From: Steromphala cineraria
Lineage: Eukaryota; Mollusca; Gastropoda; Trochida; Trochidae
Assembly: GCA_916613615.1 (NCBI GenBank)
Contig: OU744720.1
Span: 2,645,749-2,709,748, forward strand
Direction: 5' to 3'
DNA length: 64,000 nucleotides
Within the stretch, counting starts at the first letter, position 1; every line of letters starts with the position of its first letter. The notes beneath the pieces are model-generated. The model was not told where the DNA came from, did not search any database, and saw nothing but the letters and a program-made list of their open reading frames with translations. Shown here piece by piece: positions 1 to 12,838 of this stretch. Both the position numbers and the translations under genes were made by a program.

Positions 1-148
1 TCAAAATCATATTTGTAACTGCAGTGTCTCTTCTTATTGAAAACTCTTATCAAGTGTATCAAACCAATAAACAGTTTTCAAAATGAAAAAAAAAGAATAA
101 AAAAGCTTTGATTCATATGATTATTATGCTATGTTTTTATTATTGCAG

Positions 149-540
149 ATTTTGATGCAGCAGCAGTGGTGTGATTGTTCCTGCCCATTGTGCACTTTCC
201 TGGAACTTGAAACACACAATACAACAGACTTGCCAATTGCAACATGGTCCATGATATTTTAAAACTGTGTCAAAGTGCCATCAGTTTGAACTACTAATAA
301 AAACAATTAAATCCTAATCATGGCCACCTGGCTGTTACATTATAAGTAGTGTAAGTTTAGGAATTGACAAGAAAATGTGTTAACTATGATAACTGTACAA
401 TTAAGGTATATGAAACATGCTAACATTCTGTAATAAAATTAATAATTAATATGGAATAGTGTAGTGAGTTCGTTTAAACAAGGCCACATAAATTGTATAA
501 GTGTAGTTTTGCTGAAATAAAATTAATTTTTAAAATAGAT
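149..540 (+). other. possible 3'-terminal exon with 3' UTR
   Basis: A T-rich tract ending in attattgcag (to 148) is a fair splice acceptor. From 151 a short frame reads FDAAAVV and stops at 172-174. AATAAA signals follow at 296-301, 432-437 and 526-531, as expected for a 3' UTR. Upstream exons would lie outside the window. Seven residues cannot identify a protein, so this could be chance. Confidence 0.25.
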
Positions 541-1929
541 TTCTTTGATTTGTTTTGTTGAGAACTTGAGATCCAAGCTAAGGAAAAGATAGAAAATATT
601 TCAATAGATTCAATATTTTATAAAGTTTCCAACATGTCAAAGTATGCAACCTGTTGATTTATCACATCTTGCCACATAAAAACTCTTTGGACGGTACTGC
701 AGTAGTAGTCGATGCGAAGGTAGAATTTGTTTTGCAATGTTTTGTGTACGAACTGATCGAACCACATCGCTTGATCTAAGCTAGACTTGGTTCGGGCTCC
801 ATTCTTAACAAGACAAAGATGTGTTTATATTCCAAGTTTTCGAGCAAAACTTTTCAGAAGATAATCTAACAGTTTATTACGAATAAAACTGGTATCCACC
901 GTAAATTTTGCAAAGTTGATCTTATAATGTGTATAACGAAAAAATCGTCAAGAACGAAGTGCAGTCTAAGCGGAAGTTTCCATGAAGCCCTGTACTCTGT
1001 GTCGTCGATCGTTTGTTTACAGATTTGTCTTCAGTACTTTTGAAATAATGCTTCTTTGGTAGATTTTGATAGTGAAAATATAACAACTTGAATATAACAG
1101 GTAATTCATAGATTTGTGAAGAACATCGAAAGGCATTCATGCGGGCCAGTGGGTGATGTTTTAATGCAATGCACAATGCGAATGTTCACACTTGATTCGT
1201 TGTTCAGTGACTTCATATGTCGCAAAATACTCCGGATACTTTGTTGTTTGTATTTAGTATTTTTTTAAAGAAGTTTAGTCAAGTGTCTTCTGAGTAAAAT
1301 ATATCATTTTAACGATATTGCATAAGCCGTCAACAAACCGACGGCATTCTAGACTCGCTCCGGCTGGGGCGGCATTCTAGACTCGCTCCGGCTCCCGTAG
1401 ACATTTTTTCACTGCCTATATTTATTTTCAACGGGAAAAAGTTCGCATTTTTTCGACGGTGACCCCCATTTTTTTCTTCGATTTTCAGTTTCTTATGATG
1501 TCAGGTTCATATTATGAGAATAAAAAAAATTCTAAATTTTGGAAAGTTATTTTTTAAGATAATCTGCTCATTTTTGGGGTGAAAAAAACGAGTTTGTGTG
1601 ATGCATAAATTTGAAAAAAATATTAAAATGCTTTTTTTTATCAAACATTTTTGTGGTAAACATGGACAACTGTTTCATTTCTCACTTTTAGCATCGAATT
1701 TTATCCATATTTCACGCTCTCACACAAATTATGCTCAAATAATTTTTTATATATTTTTTGGCTTTTTTCACAAAAATGTCATTTTTTAAATCGATTTTAC
1801 TCAAAAACGAGCACGATGACCCCCTTTTTTTATTTGACTTTTGAAATCAGCACACTCAGTTGAACAAACATGCTTATTTTCAGAAAAATCTAAATATCTT
1901 TATTTCTGGGTAGGGTATGTCCTTAATAA
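541..1929. other. no gene seen; AT-rich DNA with a short direct repeat
   Basis: No convincing coding exon on either strand. The GC-rich 23-bp segment 1343-1365 is repeated exactly at 1371-1393 (28-bp period). T-rich low-complexity sequence fills 1400-1830. Confidence 0.6.
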
Positions 1930-2259
1930 CCTCTTGAAGGGTGAATACCATTTTTTGCTTGTGTGTCCTTTTAATAATGAACTACGTAAAAATACCTCAA
2001 AGACTTCTATTATGTCCATCCATCTAAAGATAAATTCTCGTATTTATTAAACTGTAAAAAATTGGTAGAAATACAGAATCTTGCAATGTTTATATACCAC
2101 GCATTTAAAATAAGGAGACAGTAGTAACACTGAATCACATTTCATTATGTTTTTTGTTTTTTTGTGAAAAACACATTTGTATGTATGTTGAACTGTATAA
2201 TACTATATAATGTACTATAGGCCTGAGACCTCTGAGTATTGAATAAAGATTGATTGAAT
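1930..2259 (+). mobile_element. LINE 3' end (C-terminal ORF2 fragment and tail)
   Basis: The frame reads EYHFLLVCPFNNELRK and later YHAFKIRR before a stop. This is the same C-terminal signature as the LINE remnants at 4775-4850 and 14640-15275. A 3' tail (ggcct, then aataaagattgattgaa) ends the element near 2259. The zinc-knuckle Cys pair upstream is not recognisable, so the copy is 5'-truncated and decayed. Clade not assigned. Confidence 0.7.
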
Positions 2260-2974
2260 ATGGATAACCACACAACTAAGTTTAAGTACATTTTACTACG
2301 CTTAACTATGTTCTGGAACACTACGTTTATAGACGCAAGTGTGACTGGGACTTATATAAGAATTAGGCACGTTCATACTTTCTCAATGAGATCAATACGC
2401 AACTTACACAGGTCAATATGTATTGTATTGTACAAAGTGAGGTAAATCAACGTGAAACAAAAGTTTAGAGACTGCGGGCATCAATAATCGACCAGCTTTA
2501 TCAAACAGGTGGTATTTGAAATTGTAGCAGTGAAGAACTGAAATAATTTTCAATTTATTGTACATTTGGAATATGTTCATTGTAAGGTTAAAACATCTTA
2601 ACACTTTTGACAAAGCATTTTTATACCAATCTGCATTGTTCCTAACTAACCAACATTCCATGGAGGAAAGTGTCCTGGAAGACTGCATATCGATAGACGG
2701 AAAATCAGTTCTCTTTCAAAATTAAGAAAACAAAGCTTTGCTCATTGTCCTTTAAATATGATGCATGCTAATAATTTGTTAGCAGCCACAGTGAAATCAG
2801 GTTTATGGATAATGAGAAACCATGCAATGGCCAAGTGTACTTAAATTGCTCGAAGGTGAAATCAAATAAGCTTGTAAGATCTGAACTTTGTGATTTAATG
2901 GAATCACATGAGCTCGACAATTTGATTTAGGTATACACGTGATATCGAAAGTTCCGTATTTGTCAGCAGGATGA
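2260..2974. other. no gene seen
   Basis: Short open frames only. Some of it may be the decayed upstream part of the LINE that becomes readable at 2975, but I could not recognise endonuclease motifs. Confidence 0.5.
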
Positions 2975-4992
2975 CCTGATATAAAAACACTACTTTTATT
3001 TAGATGTGGGCACCATGTTGATAGTTTTATTAGCAACCATAAATTTGATGAATGTAATGTATCTGATGACGAGGTATTATACGCAGTAAATAGCTTGAAA
3101 TATGGGAAATCCCCCGGTGAAGATGGTATTCCAATTGAAGTTTACAAAGAAAGTGTTTCATTATTATTACCTTTCATTAGTAGACTGTTCAATAGAGTGA
3201 TGGACACTGGTGTATTCCCAGATTCATGGAATGTCGGATGGATTGTACCTTTGTATAAATCTGGTGCTAGAGATGATCCAAACAATTATAGAGGTATTGC
3301 ATTATTGAATACATTAAACAAAATATTCACAACTATTATAGATAATCGTATTAAATCTTGGTTATCCACTCGAGAGCTAATATCAGAATGCCAAGCGGGT
3401 TTTCGAGAAGACTACTGCACTACAGACCATATATTTACCCTCAATAGTATTGTGCATAAGTATTTACGGAAGAAAGGAGGAAAGTTCTATTGTTTATTTG
3501 TAGACTTTAAGAAAGCGTTCGACTCTGTCAATAGATCCAAACTGTTATACGTCCTACTTCAATCAGGGATCCACGGCAAACTGCAGCGTCTGTTACGTAA
3601 CATGTATGCAAATGTTAGAGTATCTGTAAAAACCAGTAAATCACAAATGAGTGATATATTTAATACATGTTCTGGCGTAAGGCAGGGATGTATATTATCA
3701 CCAGTTCTTTTCTTATTATATGTTGAAGAACTTGTCAAACACATGCTAGCAAGTGATTCTAGAGGAATTTTCATTAACGAAAATATTAGAGACCTTTCAT
3801 TACTGCTATTTGCAGACAACGTGGTCCTCTTTGCTGACTTAGTTATCAAGCTTCAACTTAAGATTGATACTCTTTATGAATACTGTTTGAAATGGGGCCT
3901 TCAAATAAATATCAGTAAAACTAAAGTTATGGTTTTTAAGAATGGGGGCAAGATTTCTAATTGCGAAAAATGGTATCTAAATGGTCAGAAACTGGAAGTG
4001 GTATCATATTATAAATATCTAGGAATACTTTTTTCTTGTAGAAATATGTTTTCCAAAGCCCGTGAAACATTATCTATGCAAGCTATGAGAGCCCTTCATG
4101 TCGTTAAGAGATTTATAAGTAAATACAAAGAACTGCCAATCGATGCATCATTCAAGATTTTTGACGGGAACATTCAACCGATTTTGTTGTACGGCGCCGA
4201 GGTATGGGGCATATAGATAGATAAGAATATTGAGCAAGTACATTCTAATTTTTGTAAGATTTTATAAGAGTAAGTTACAGAACTGCAAACAAAGTCATTT
4301 TATCTGAATGTGGACGTTTTCCACTATTTATCAATGCCCGTTGTCGGGTAATTTGGCTTAGATTGATTCGTCAACCTATTATTCTAGAGCCAGTTATGAA
4401 ATGCTTAAAGCACTAGATGATACTGGTGATACCAATAAGGAATATTCTTTTTAGTCATGGTTTCGGACATGTCTGGCTTGCACAAAATGTGAATAATGTA
4501 CAGTGTTTTACCCAAATTTTCAAACAGAGATGTAAAGATATTTACCAACAAGATTTGTTTTACGAAATGTCATCATCAACTTGTATTAATTTTTACTCAG
4601 ATTTTAAGTACTGTATCAGTACGGAAATATATCTTTTTGAAATCAAATCAGCACAACTAAGGCGTGCACTTACTAAATTTAGATGTAACGCTCATAACTT
4701 TAAGATCCAAGAGTCACGTTTTGCCAAAACTCCAAATCTTATAAATACGAAATGTCCATTTTGCTTTCTTGCTCAAGAAGATGAGTACCATGTATTGCTC
4801 ATTTGTCCGAAATATTCAGAAATCAGAAAAAAATATTTGCCATACTTTTTCTATGATCATCCCTCTCGGATGAAATTGCATATGTTATTACGTACTGAAA
4901 ATATAGATTTATTGTTTAAAGTAGCTCTAGATCTTGTGCTATACCATATATTCAAGTTGAAAACATGTTACTTGCTAATGGATGTTTATTGA
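2975..4992 (+). pseudogene. LINE ORF2 reverse transcriptase, decayed
   Basis: Open from 2975 to a TAG at 4214. The order of RT blocks is clear: KSPGEDGIP near the start, NNYRGIALLNTLNKIF in the fingers, motif A FVDFKKAFD (3497-3523), motif B GVRQGCILSPVLF, motif C at 3809-3820, then GLQINISKTKVMVF and YKYLGILF. Motif C reads FADN instead of FADD, so one catalytic Asp is gone. After GAEVWGI the frame is broken by stops and a frameshift (4214-4270), then a C-terminal part at 4417-4992 ends with a Cys/His knuckle, CPFC...YHVLLICPKY. The first Met-like codon (3095) is TTG and not a real start; the protein is truncated upstream. Reverse transcription by this copy is very unlikely. Confidence 0.9.
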
Positions 4993-5092
4993 TTACAGGT
5001 TGTGATAATGTTTTATACCCATGTTTTCACATGTACTATTGGCTTCAGGGCCACGTATATACAATAAAATCTGTCTGTCTGTCTGTCTGTCT
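2975..5092 (+). mobile_element. non-LTR retrotransposon copy ending in a CTGT tail
   Basis: The decayed RT ORF is followed by about 75 bp of 3' UTR, an ATAAAA stretch and a (CTGT)n tail at about 5069-5092. A short tandem-repeat tail of this kind is normal for several LINE clades. The 5' part is missing and no target-site duplication could be defined. Confidence 0.85.
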
Positions 5093-5884
5093 TATTTAGA
5101 TTAACGACTTTAATGTGTGATATATGTATGTTCCAAGTGTGTTATTTGTCAAAACATATATTTGAGGCAACTTGACCCTCTCTTCATTCTTAAGAGTGAT
5201 GTTAGCACAGGGACGTGTTTGATAAATCTAACGTTTAGGTTGCCAGAATGTTGAGAAATCAAAAAAGCATTGCGTACAGTCTACGATATGGCGATTCGTC
5301 AATGCGGCCCAACATGAAAACTAGAGTATGGTGCCAATATCACTGTATTATACAAGGTTTAGTACATCAATGGCGTCAGTAAAGCTAAATCCCATAGGGT
5401 GACTAAACGCGTATTGAACTGACGAGGTAAGTCGAGAACCGGACCCAATCGGGGTAATCGATACAGCGGGCACAAATCGATACATCAGCCGTCACGATCA
5501 CTGACTCCATATGGACCACACGACACTGATAGTTTTCGGTGCCTTTGTTGTCTCATAGGAGATAGCCTTTTAGCCTTTTTCAATAAGTGATCCCCTCCTT
5601 ATTTTGAAAATTCATGTTGCCGACACTTCTAGCCTTGTACCTATTGTGAAGATTTTCGAATTGTCTCACGAAAATGAACATCGTTGCAACGAGCATGTAC
5701 ACCTAAGATTATCTGATATACGAGAAGACATGTTAGAGTTATTACAGGGATTGTTCTTACCTTGACAGAGTCCTTGTGACAAGTTCACAGAGCTGTACCA
5801 ACTGACTGCATTGATCCATACCAACAAGTCATTATGTCACGCTTCCCAAGTTATGTGAAGACACAGTCTGATAATTGATCAGTT
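5093..5884. other. no gene seen
   Basis: No long or family-like ORF and no clear repeat. Unassigned intergenic sequence. Confidence 0.6.
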
Positions 5885-8800
5885 GCCATAGTCTCAACAA
5901 GCTACCCGACTTCCAGAGATGAGTGTCAGCGCCTTCCATCTGTGGAGTATCTACCCGACTCTCCATGTCTATTCATGTTGGAGACTCACTATCTTCCTCG
6001 TTAAAGCAATGCCATCGATTCCTGTCTTACGGGGTGGAGCATAAGTTCCCTCAGGGGTGACAAGGCAACCAGAGTGTTCTTGTCTCCATGGGGTGTATTA
6101 TTATCTTCCTCGTGGTTGTAACTGTAATTCTTGTCTTCTGTAGGCGAGCATAGGTACAATACTGTGATTGCCAATCTTGTGCCAATCTTGCTTTTGTTAA
6201 AGGTAGAGTACCCGACTATCAACGTCTACCCGGGGGTGATACCAATACCTCCTCGTGGGGAGTAGACTACCCGACTATCAGCGTCTACCCGGGGGTGATA
6301 CCAATACCTCCTCGTGGGGAGTAGACTACCCGACTATCAGCGTCTACCCGCGGTGATACCAATACCTCCTCGTGGGGAGTAGACTACCCGACTATCAGGG
6401 TCTACCCGGGGTGATACCAATACCTCCTCGTGTGGAGTAGACTACCCGACTATCAGCGTCTACCCGGGGTTGAGTACCAATACCTCCTCGTGTGGAGTAG
6501 ACTACCCGAATATCAGCGTCTACCCGGGGTGATACCAATACCTCCTCGTGTGGAGTAGACTACCCGACTATCAGCGTCTACCCGGGGTTGAGTACCAATA
6601 CCTCCTCGTGTGGAGTAGACTACCCGAATATCAGCGTCTACCCGGGGTGATACCAATACCTCCTCGTGGGGAGTAGACTACCCGACTATCAGCGTCTACC
6701 CGGGGGTGATACCAATACCTCCTCGTGAAGAGTAGACTACCCGACTATCAGCGTCTACCCGGGGTGATACCAATACCTCCTCGTGGGGAGTAGACTACCC
6801 GACTATCAGCGTCTTCCCGGGGTGATACCAATACCTCCTCGTGGGAAGTAGACTACCCGAATATCAGCGTCTACCCGGGGTGATACCAATACCTCCTCGT
6901 GGGGAGTAGAATACCCGACTATCTGCGTCTACCCGGGGGTGATACCAATACCTCCTCGTGTGGAGTAGACTACCCGACTATCAGCGTCTACCCGGGGTTG
7001 AGTACCAATACCTCCTCGTGTGGAGTAGACTACCCGAATATCAGCGTCTACCCGGGGTGATACCAATACCTCCTCGTGTGGAGTAGACTTCCCGACTATC
7101 AGCGTCTACCCGGGGTTGATACCAATACCTCCTCGTGTGGAGTAGACTACCCGACTATCAGCGGCTACCCGGGGTGATACCAATACCTCCTCGTGGGGAG
7201 TAGACTACCCGACTATCAGCGTCTACCCGGGGTGATACCAATACCTCCTCGTGGGGAGTAGACTACCCGACTATCAGCGTCTACCCGGGTTTGAGTGCCA
7301 ATACCTTCCCGTGGGGAGTAGACTCCCCGACTATATGCGTCTACCCGGGGTGAGTGCCAATACCTCCTCGTGGGGAGTAGACTCCCCGACTATCAGCGTC
7401 TACCCGGGGGTGATACCAATACCTCCTCGTGTGGAGTAGACTACCCGACTATCAGCGTCTACCCGGGGTTGAGTACCAATACCTCCTCGTGTGGAGTAGA
7501 CTACCCGAATATCAGCGTCTACCCGGGGTGATACCAATACCTCCTCGTGTGGAGTAGACTACCCGACTATCAGCGTCCACCCGGGGTTGATACCAATACC
7601 TCCTCGTGTGGAGTAGACTACCCGACAATCAGCGGCTACGCGGGGTGATACCAATACCTCCTCGTGGGGAGTAGACTACCCGACTATCAGCGTCTACCCG
7701 GGGTGATACCAATACCTCCTCGTGGGGAGTAGACTACCCGACTATCAGCGTCTACCCGGGTTTGAGTGCCAATACCTTCCCGTGGGGAGTAGACTACCCG
7801 AATATCAGCGTCTACCCGGGGTGAGTGCCAATACCTCCTCGTGGGGAGTAGAATACCCGACTATCTGCGTCTACCCGGGGGTGATACCAATACCTCCTCG
7901 TGTGGAGTAGACTACCCGACTATCAGCGTCTACCCGGGGTTGAGTACCAATACCTCCTCGTGTGGAGTAGACTACCCGAATATCAGCGTCTACCCGGGGT
8001 GATACCAATACCTCCTCGTGTGGAGTAGACTTCCCGACTATCAGCGTCTACCCGGGGTTGATACCAATACCTCCTCGTGTGGAGTAGACTACCCGACTAT
8101 CAGCGTCTACCCGGGGTGATACCAATACCTCCTCGTGTGGAGTAGACTACCCGACTATCAGCGGCTACCCGGGGTGATACCAATACCTCCTCGTGGGGAG
8201 TAGACTACCCGACTATCAGCGTCTACCCGGGGTGATACCAATACCTCCTCGTGGGGAGTAGACTACCCGACTATCAGCGTCTACCCGGGTTTGAGTGCCA
8301 ATACCTTCCCGTGGGGAGTAGACTCCCCGACTATATGCGTCTACCCGGGGTGAGTGCCAATACCTCCTCGTGGGGAGTAGACTCCCCGACTATCAGCGTC
8401 TACCCGGGGGTGATACCAATACCTCCTCGTGTGGAGTAGACTACCCGACTATCAGCGTCTACCCGGGGTTGAGTACCAATACCTCCTCGTGTGGAGTAGA
8501 CTACCCGAATATCAGCGTCTACCCGGGGTGATACCAATACCTCCTCGTGTGGAGTAGACTACCCGACTATCAGCGTCCACCCGGGGTTGATACCAATACC
8601 TCCTCGTGTGGAGTAGACTACCCGACAATCAGCGGCTACGCGGGGTGATACCAATACCTCCTCGTGGGGAGTAGACTACCCGACTATCAGCGTCTACCCG
8701 GGGTGATACCAATACCTCCTCGTGGGGAGTAGACTACCCGACTATCAGCGTCTACCCGGGTTTGAGTGCCAATACCTTCCCGTGGGGAGTAGACTCCCCG

Positions 8801-9224
8801 ACTATATGCGTCTACCCGGGGTGATACCAATACCACCTCGTGGGGAGTAGACTACCCGACTATCAGCGGCTACCCGGGGTGATACCAATACCTCCTCGTG
8901 GGGAGTAGACTACCCGACTATCAGCGTCTACCCGGGGTGATACCAATACCTCCTCGTGGGGAGTAGACTACCCGACTATCAGCGTCTACCCGGGTTTGAG
9001 TGCCAATACCTTCCCGTGGGGAGTAGACTCCCCGACTATATGCGTCTACCCGGGGTGATACCAATACCACCTCGTGGGGAGTAGACTATCCGACTATATG
9101 CGTCTACCCGGGGTTGAGTGCCAATACCTTCCCGTGGGGAGTAGACTACCCGACTATCAGCGTCTACCCGGGGTGATACCAATACCTCCTCGTGTGGAGT
9201 AGACTACCCGACTGTATCTGTCTA
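5885..9224. repeat. 58-bp minisatellite with higher-order structure
   Basis: About 50 head-to-tail units of 57-60 bp, each containing tacccgactatcagcgtcta, then cccggggtgata and cctcctcgtg. The regular array runs about 6203-9224. 5885-6200 holds decayed units, for example tcttcctcgtgg at about 6103. Variant units recur in blocks: the same variant starts at 7251, 7722, 8251 and 8722, spaced 471, 529 and 471 bp, which is 8 or 9 units. Each unit holds GTAGAC and GTCTAC as a short inverted pair. The open frames inside are by-products of the period. Confidence 0.95.
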
Positions 9225-10959
9225 GAGAGAGAGTTATCAGAAGCGTCTCCTGGCTACATGTATGGCTATATGTCTACCGGAGTCTCATGGCGACATGTCT
9301 ACTGGAGTCTCATGGCGACATGTCTACCGGAGTGAAACACCCACGTGGTGTGTTTGGCTGATTAGTCGAGCCATGCAAGATGGAGCGTAACGAGAACAAT
9401 CTCCAGTCTATTCACTGCTTACTAGTTCGTGTTTGTATACATCGACCGTTCCTTGGTTGACACATCTTTTAGCTATAGTTTACAGAACGTAGTTTGGATA
9501 TTACTAATGACTCGGTTGCTGCATGAGTTCATGACCATGATGCACTTCGGGGCGGTCCTTGAAGTGACATACTATAGCACTCATGTGATTTCATTTTGCT
9601 TTGATAGTACTCAAAGGTGGTGGATACTGGTTTCATTTCAATACACACTCAACTTGAATGTTAGTCATAATATGCTTTAGTTCTTTGTAGTTAAGGTCAA
9701 GTTGTTATAGAGTCATGTTCAACTCTTTTTGTTGTTGTTGAAAGCAGTAACGTTTCCGTAGATATCTTTTAACAAGGCATGTCTGCAAGTCAGGTTTGCA
9801 GAGCGATACAGGTGTGCATAGACAATGATGTCATCACACAATAATCAATTATGAGGTTATTCGTATAATAAATAGACAACTGTCAATACTTTGGACGTAG
9901 CGATATATGTCTCATAGTTATTGCAGTGTGTATAAAAATTCATAAGTTTTGGACAACATCTTGATTTACAACTGACATAAGCATAATAATTTTTTGAACA
10001 GTTGGGTTCAAATAAACATTTTACGGTTAGTACAAGTCCGTAAGGTTAGTAACATTTTCATACAGACAAGAAATGAAATGTATGATCAATAAGGATATGT
10101 TTGCAGCTAATACTTCTAGTCTGGGCTGATCAATATAATCACCGGTTTCGATTTGAAGGCGATTTGAATCTAGCAAGAGGTGATAAAAGAGGTGCTGATG
10201 TACAAAGGTTTAATGAATAAAATTCAACAATAAATATATTGACAACACAAGCTTAATGAGGCAAATGAAATATTTGCAATTGGTGTGTAATCACTGTAAG
10301 TCTACATACAAATTCATTCCAACATTTCCGAAGTGCCGAATCTATAGATGTAGAGAAAATTCTTCATTTGTTTACAATCTACAGAATCCAAAATCAACGT
10401 TTTAACAGAACTGTACAATTTGGCATCTTGCGTTTAACAGAACAGCTTTTTAATTAGCACAAACATAGTTTACATGAGATTACGCCCTCATTCTCCCCTC
10501 GCTGCATGGAGTGGAAGGACATTTCAAAACGTCTTTGAATTTATCAAATTCCCACATTTTTGCTCAATACCCAAAATATGGTTCATGTTGGTATCAACTA
10601 TTTTTTTTAAATGGGTGTTGGATTTAGCATGGAAAGACATGGGGTCACGAAGAGACCAACATGGATACATGTATTATAACAAATAGTATCCAAAATTATC
10701 CCATTAAAATACAATTTTCCATATTAAGATAATTTGATTACAGCAACCTTTGTCCCTAATTCCCTACAGTAAGTTAATGATTTTTCGAGTGAAGCTTTTC
10801 AGAATATCTATACGTAATTGTAATCCAAAGTTTACTGTGTCCTCAAAAAGTTAAATATTATAAGGAAAAAGTAGTGAAACATTTGTACTACATTGTTGGG
10901 ATAACACTTATATTCAATTTCAAACTCGTATTCATTAATTTAGAAAAAGAATAATATAG
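9225..10959. other. no gene seen; small tandem repeat at 9266-9332
   Basis: A 26-bp unit (acatgtctaccggagtctca...) occurs about 2.5 times at 9266-9332. The rest is AT-rich DNA with no supported gene. Confidence 0.6.
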
Positions 10960-11234
10960 GCATTTACACCCCTTGGGCGGTTATATCCCTTCTTTTTTCA
11001 ATTGGTTTTAACTCATAACTACCTTCATAAGTTGTTTACCCTTTACACCCCTCAGGAAGTTATTGCCTTTATTTTAGTTGAATGTTATATGCCGTGAGCT
11101 CCATCCGCGTAGGTTGGTTATCTCATAACCACCTTGGTCGGTTATAAGGTTGTAAACAATCGCAAACAATTGGACTTGTAAAATTTGGATTTTTTAATCA
11201 AACAAGAAAGTTATTTAGATTTATGAACAACGAT

Positions 11235-11302
11235 AGTGGGATTCGAACCAGGGAACTCTACGTTGTCAAGCAGCGCTCTTACCTGTTGAGCTACCGAGGA
11301 TC
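11235..11302 (-). other. tRNA-like sequence (degenerate)
   Basis: Minus strand reads TAGCTCAACAGGTAAGAGC (A-box like) and GGTTCGAATCC (B-box like) at tRNA spacing. The acceptor ends do not pair and the anticodon and T stems are broken, so it is a tRNA-derived or pseudo-tRNA segment and not a working tRNA gene. Confidence 0.5.
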
Positions 11303-11717
11303 CATGCCAGTTGATGTAAATTTGTGTGTATCATGTTTGTTTTTTTAATTTTCCCTATAAATATATATTAATATTGCAATAAAATAGTATTTAATGTAAG
11401 GAATCAAGTTTTTAGTTCTAAAACCCTAAGCAGGGGGTATTGTAAGTAGTGTAAAATAGTATTCTTATCAAGACATATCAAACCCACAAAATGGATCACT
11501 AAAACGTTTTTCAATTATTTGTATGTTAACCAATTTAGTTGAAACACCATAATAAAATAGTGTTTATTGTAAAAAATCAAGCGTTTATTTCTAAAACCCT
11601 AATCTGAGGGTATTTTAAATATTTGTTCTTATCGAGACATGATAAACCCGCGAATGATATCAGTAAAACGTTTTAAATTAATTGTATATAAACAAATTAA
11701 GTTCCGCGGGAGTGTAA

Positions 11718-11826
11718 GTCAAATAATAACCCGTTTGGCTCGGGTTATGGAAACAACCTCTGCTCGGGCTACGCCCTCGCGAGGTTATTTTCCATAACCC
11801 CTCGGTACTGGGTTATTATTTACTAC
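11718..11826. repeat. foldback inverted repeat
   Basis: The left arm aaataataaccc...ggttatggaaa pairs with the right arm ttttccataacc...gggttattattt around a loop reading ctcgggctacgccctcg. Arms match with a few differences. Confidence 0.75.
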
Positions 11827-12054
11827 TTAAACGCACCCTTGTCGTAAACCCTGCGGGCAGTCAAAGAACTGGGAGAAGATCACGTGCCCGTCCATTAACC
11901 CATATATAGATAACTATTAGATATTATAACTTCAACCTGCTTGAGATTCTACAACCTCATAGGGTGTATTTTCCAAAAATCTAAACCTTTACTCAGCAAT
12001 AATTGAATTCAATGTTCTGCTGTAGTAGAAGGGATATCCCCCTGTAATCGTTAG

Positions 12055-12098
<44 letters not shown>

Positions 12099-12277
12099 TA
12101 CAAAATTTATATAGCGCCTTATTTGAGACAGAAATGAAATCACTCTAAGGCGCTGTACAGAGGAAAAGTTAATCAGAGCAGTTCACTGCCCATAGGCTGT
12201 TTCAAAGAGATGGGTCTTGACAGCTTTTCTGAAACTGCTGTATGTGTCTGCATCTCTCACATTTGGCGGTAGTCTAT
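12055..12277 (-). mobile_element. 3' end of a LINE (host of the 5-kb insertion)
   Basis: Read on the minus strand: LPPNVRDADTYSSFRKAV, then KTHLFETAYGQ and a stop (12183-12185), then a 3' UTR with ggcgctatataaatttt and an (ATT)n tail (12055-12098 on the plus strand). It continues the frame that is cut off at 17236, so both parts are one LINE split by the TIR element between them. Confidence 0.88.
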
Positions 12278-12838
12278 GTTGCATCCAAACTATGGATGCT
12301 ATCCCATCTTAAGATGGGATAACTCTCGGGCTATCCCAACTGTGGATTAAGTGCTATTCCAAGTTGGGATATACCATCTTAAGATGGGATAGCTGGATCA
12401 ATTTTTTATTTTGAAAATAAAAAATACGTTTGAAAATATGAACTTTGAAAAAAAACAATTTAATAAAATTTGATGAAAAAAATGACTTTGAATAAAAAAA
12501 TGACTTTGAAGAGAAAGTACCTTATAAAATGTTAATTTGGATAAAAAGATTGATTTTAAATGGATTTCTTTCAAGTGTTTGATGAAATATTAACTTTAAT
12601 GATTTTCTTGTATTGTGTTTGATGAAATATTGATTTTGATCATAAAAATGACTTTGAAGAAAATTACCTTTTTGTTAATTTTAATGGAAATATTGACGTT
12701 GATAGATTTCTTTTACGTGTTTGATGAAATATTGAGTTTGGTGGAAAAAGGACTTTGAAGAGAAATTATGATATGCTAAATTTGAAGAAAAATATATTAA
12801 AAACTTTTGATAAAATTTATGATTGATGAAATAATTAA
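12278..12838. repeat. left long terminal inverted repeat
   Basis: Outer 130 bp carry paired ATCCCATCTTAAGATGGGAT-like palindromes. The inner part repeats a motif like tttgatgaaatattgactt. It matches the reverse complement of about 16675-17235 almost throughout. A LINE fragment begins at 12839. Confidence 0.85.

Larger units (their letters stand above)
10960..11845. repeat. composite repeat: inverted segments, tRNA-like core, foldback
   Basis: Contains ggttat/ataacc inverted segments (10970-11150), a tRNA-like block read on the minus strand (about 11235-11302) and a foldback at its right end (arms 11718-11760 and 11781-11826, CG-rich loop). The same order of parts occurs at 27057-27742, so this looks like a dispersed non-autonomous element. 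Its outer ends are not fixed. Confidence 0.5.

Noticed and set aside
6090..6151. Apparent membrane-helix exon (CIIIFLVVVTVILVFCRR)
   Set aside because: The DNA aligns with decayed units of the neighbouring minisatellite (tcttcctcgtgg...), so the helix is chance.
7251..8439. Repeated 62-codon frames
   Set aside because: Inside the 58-bp minisatellite; no start context and broken by unit-length changes.
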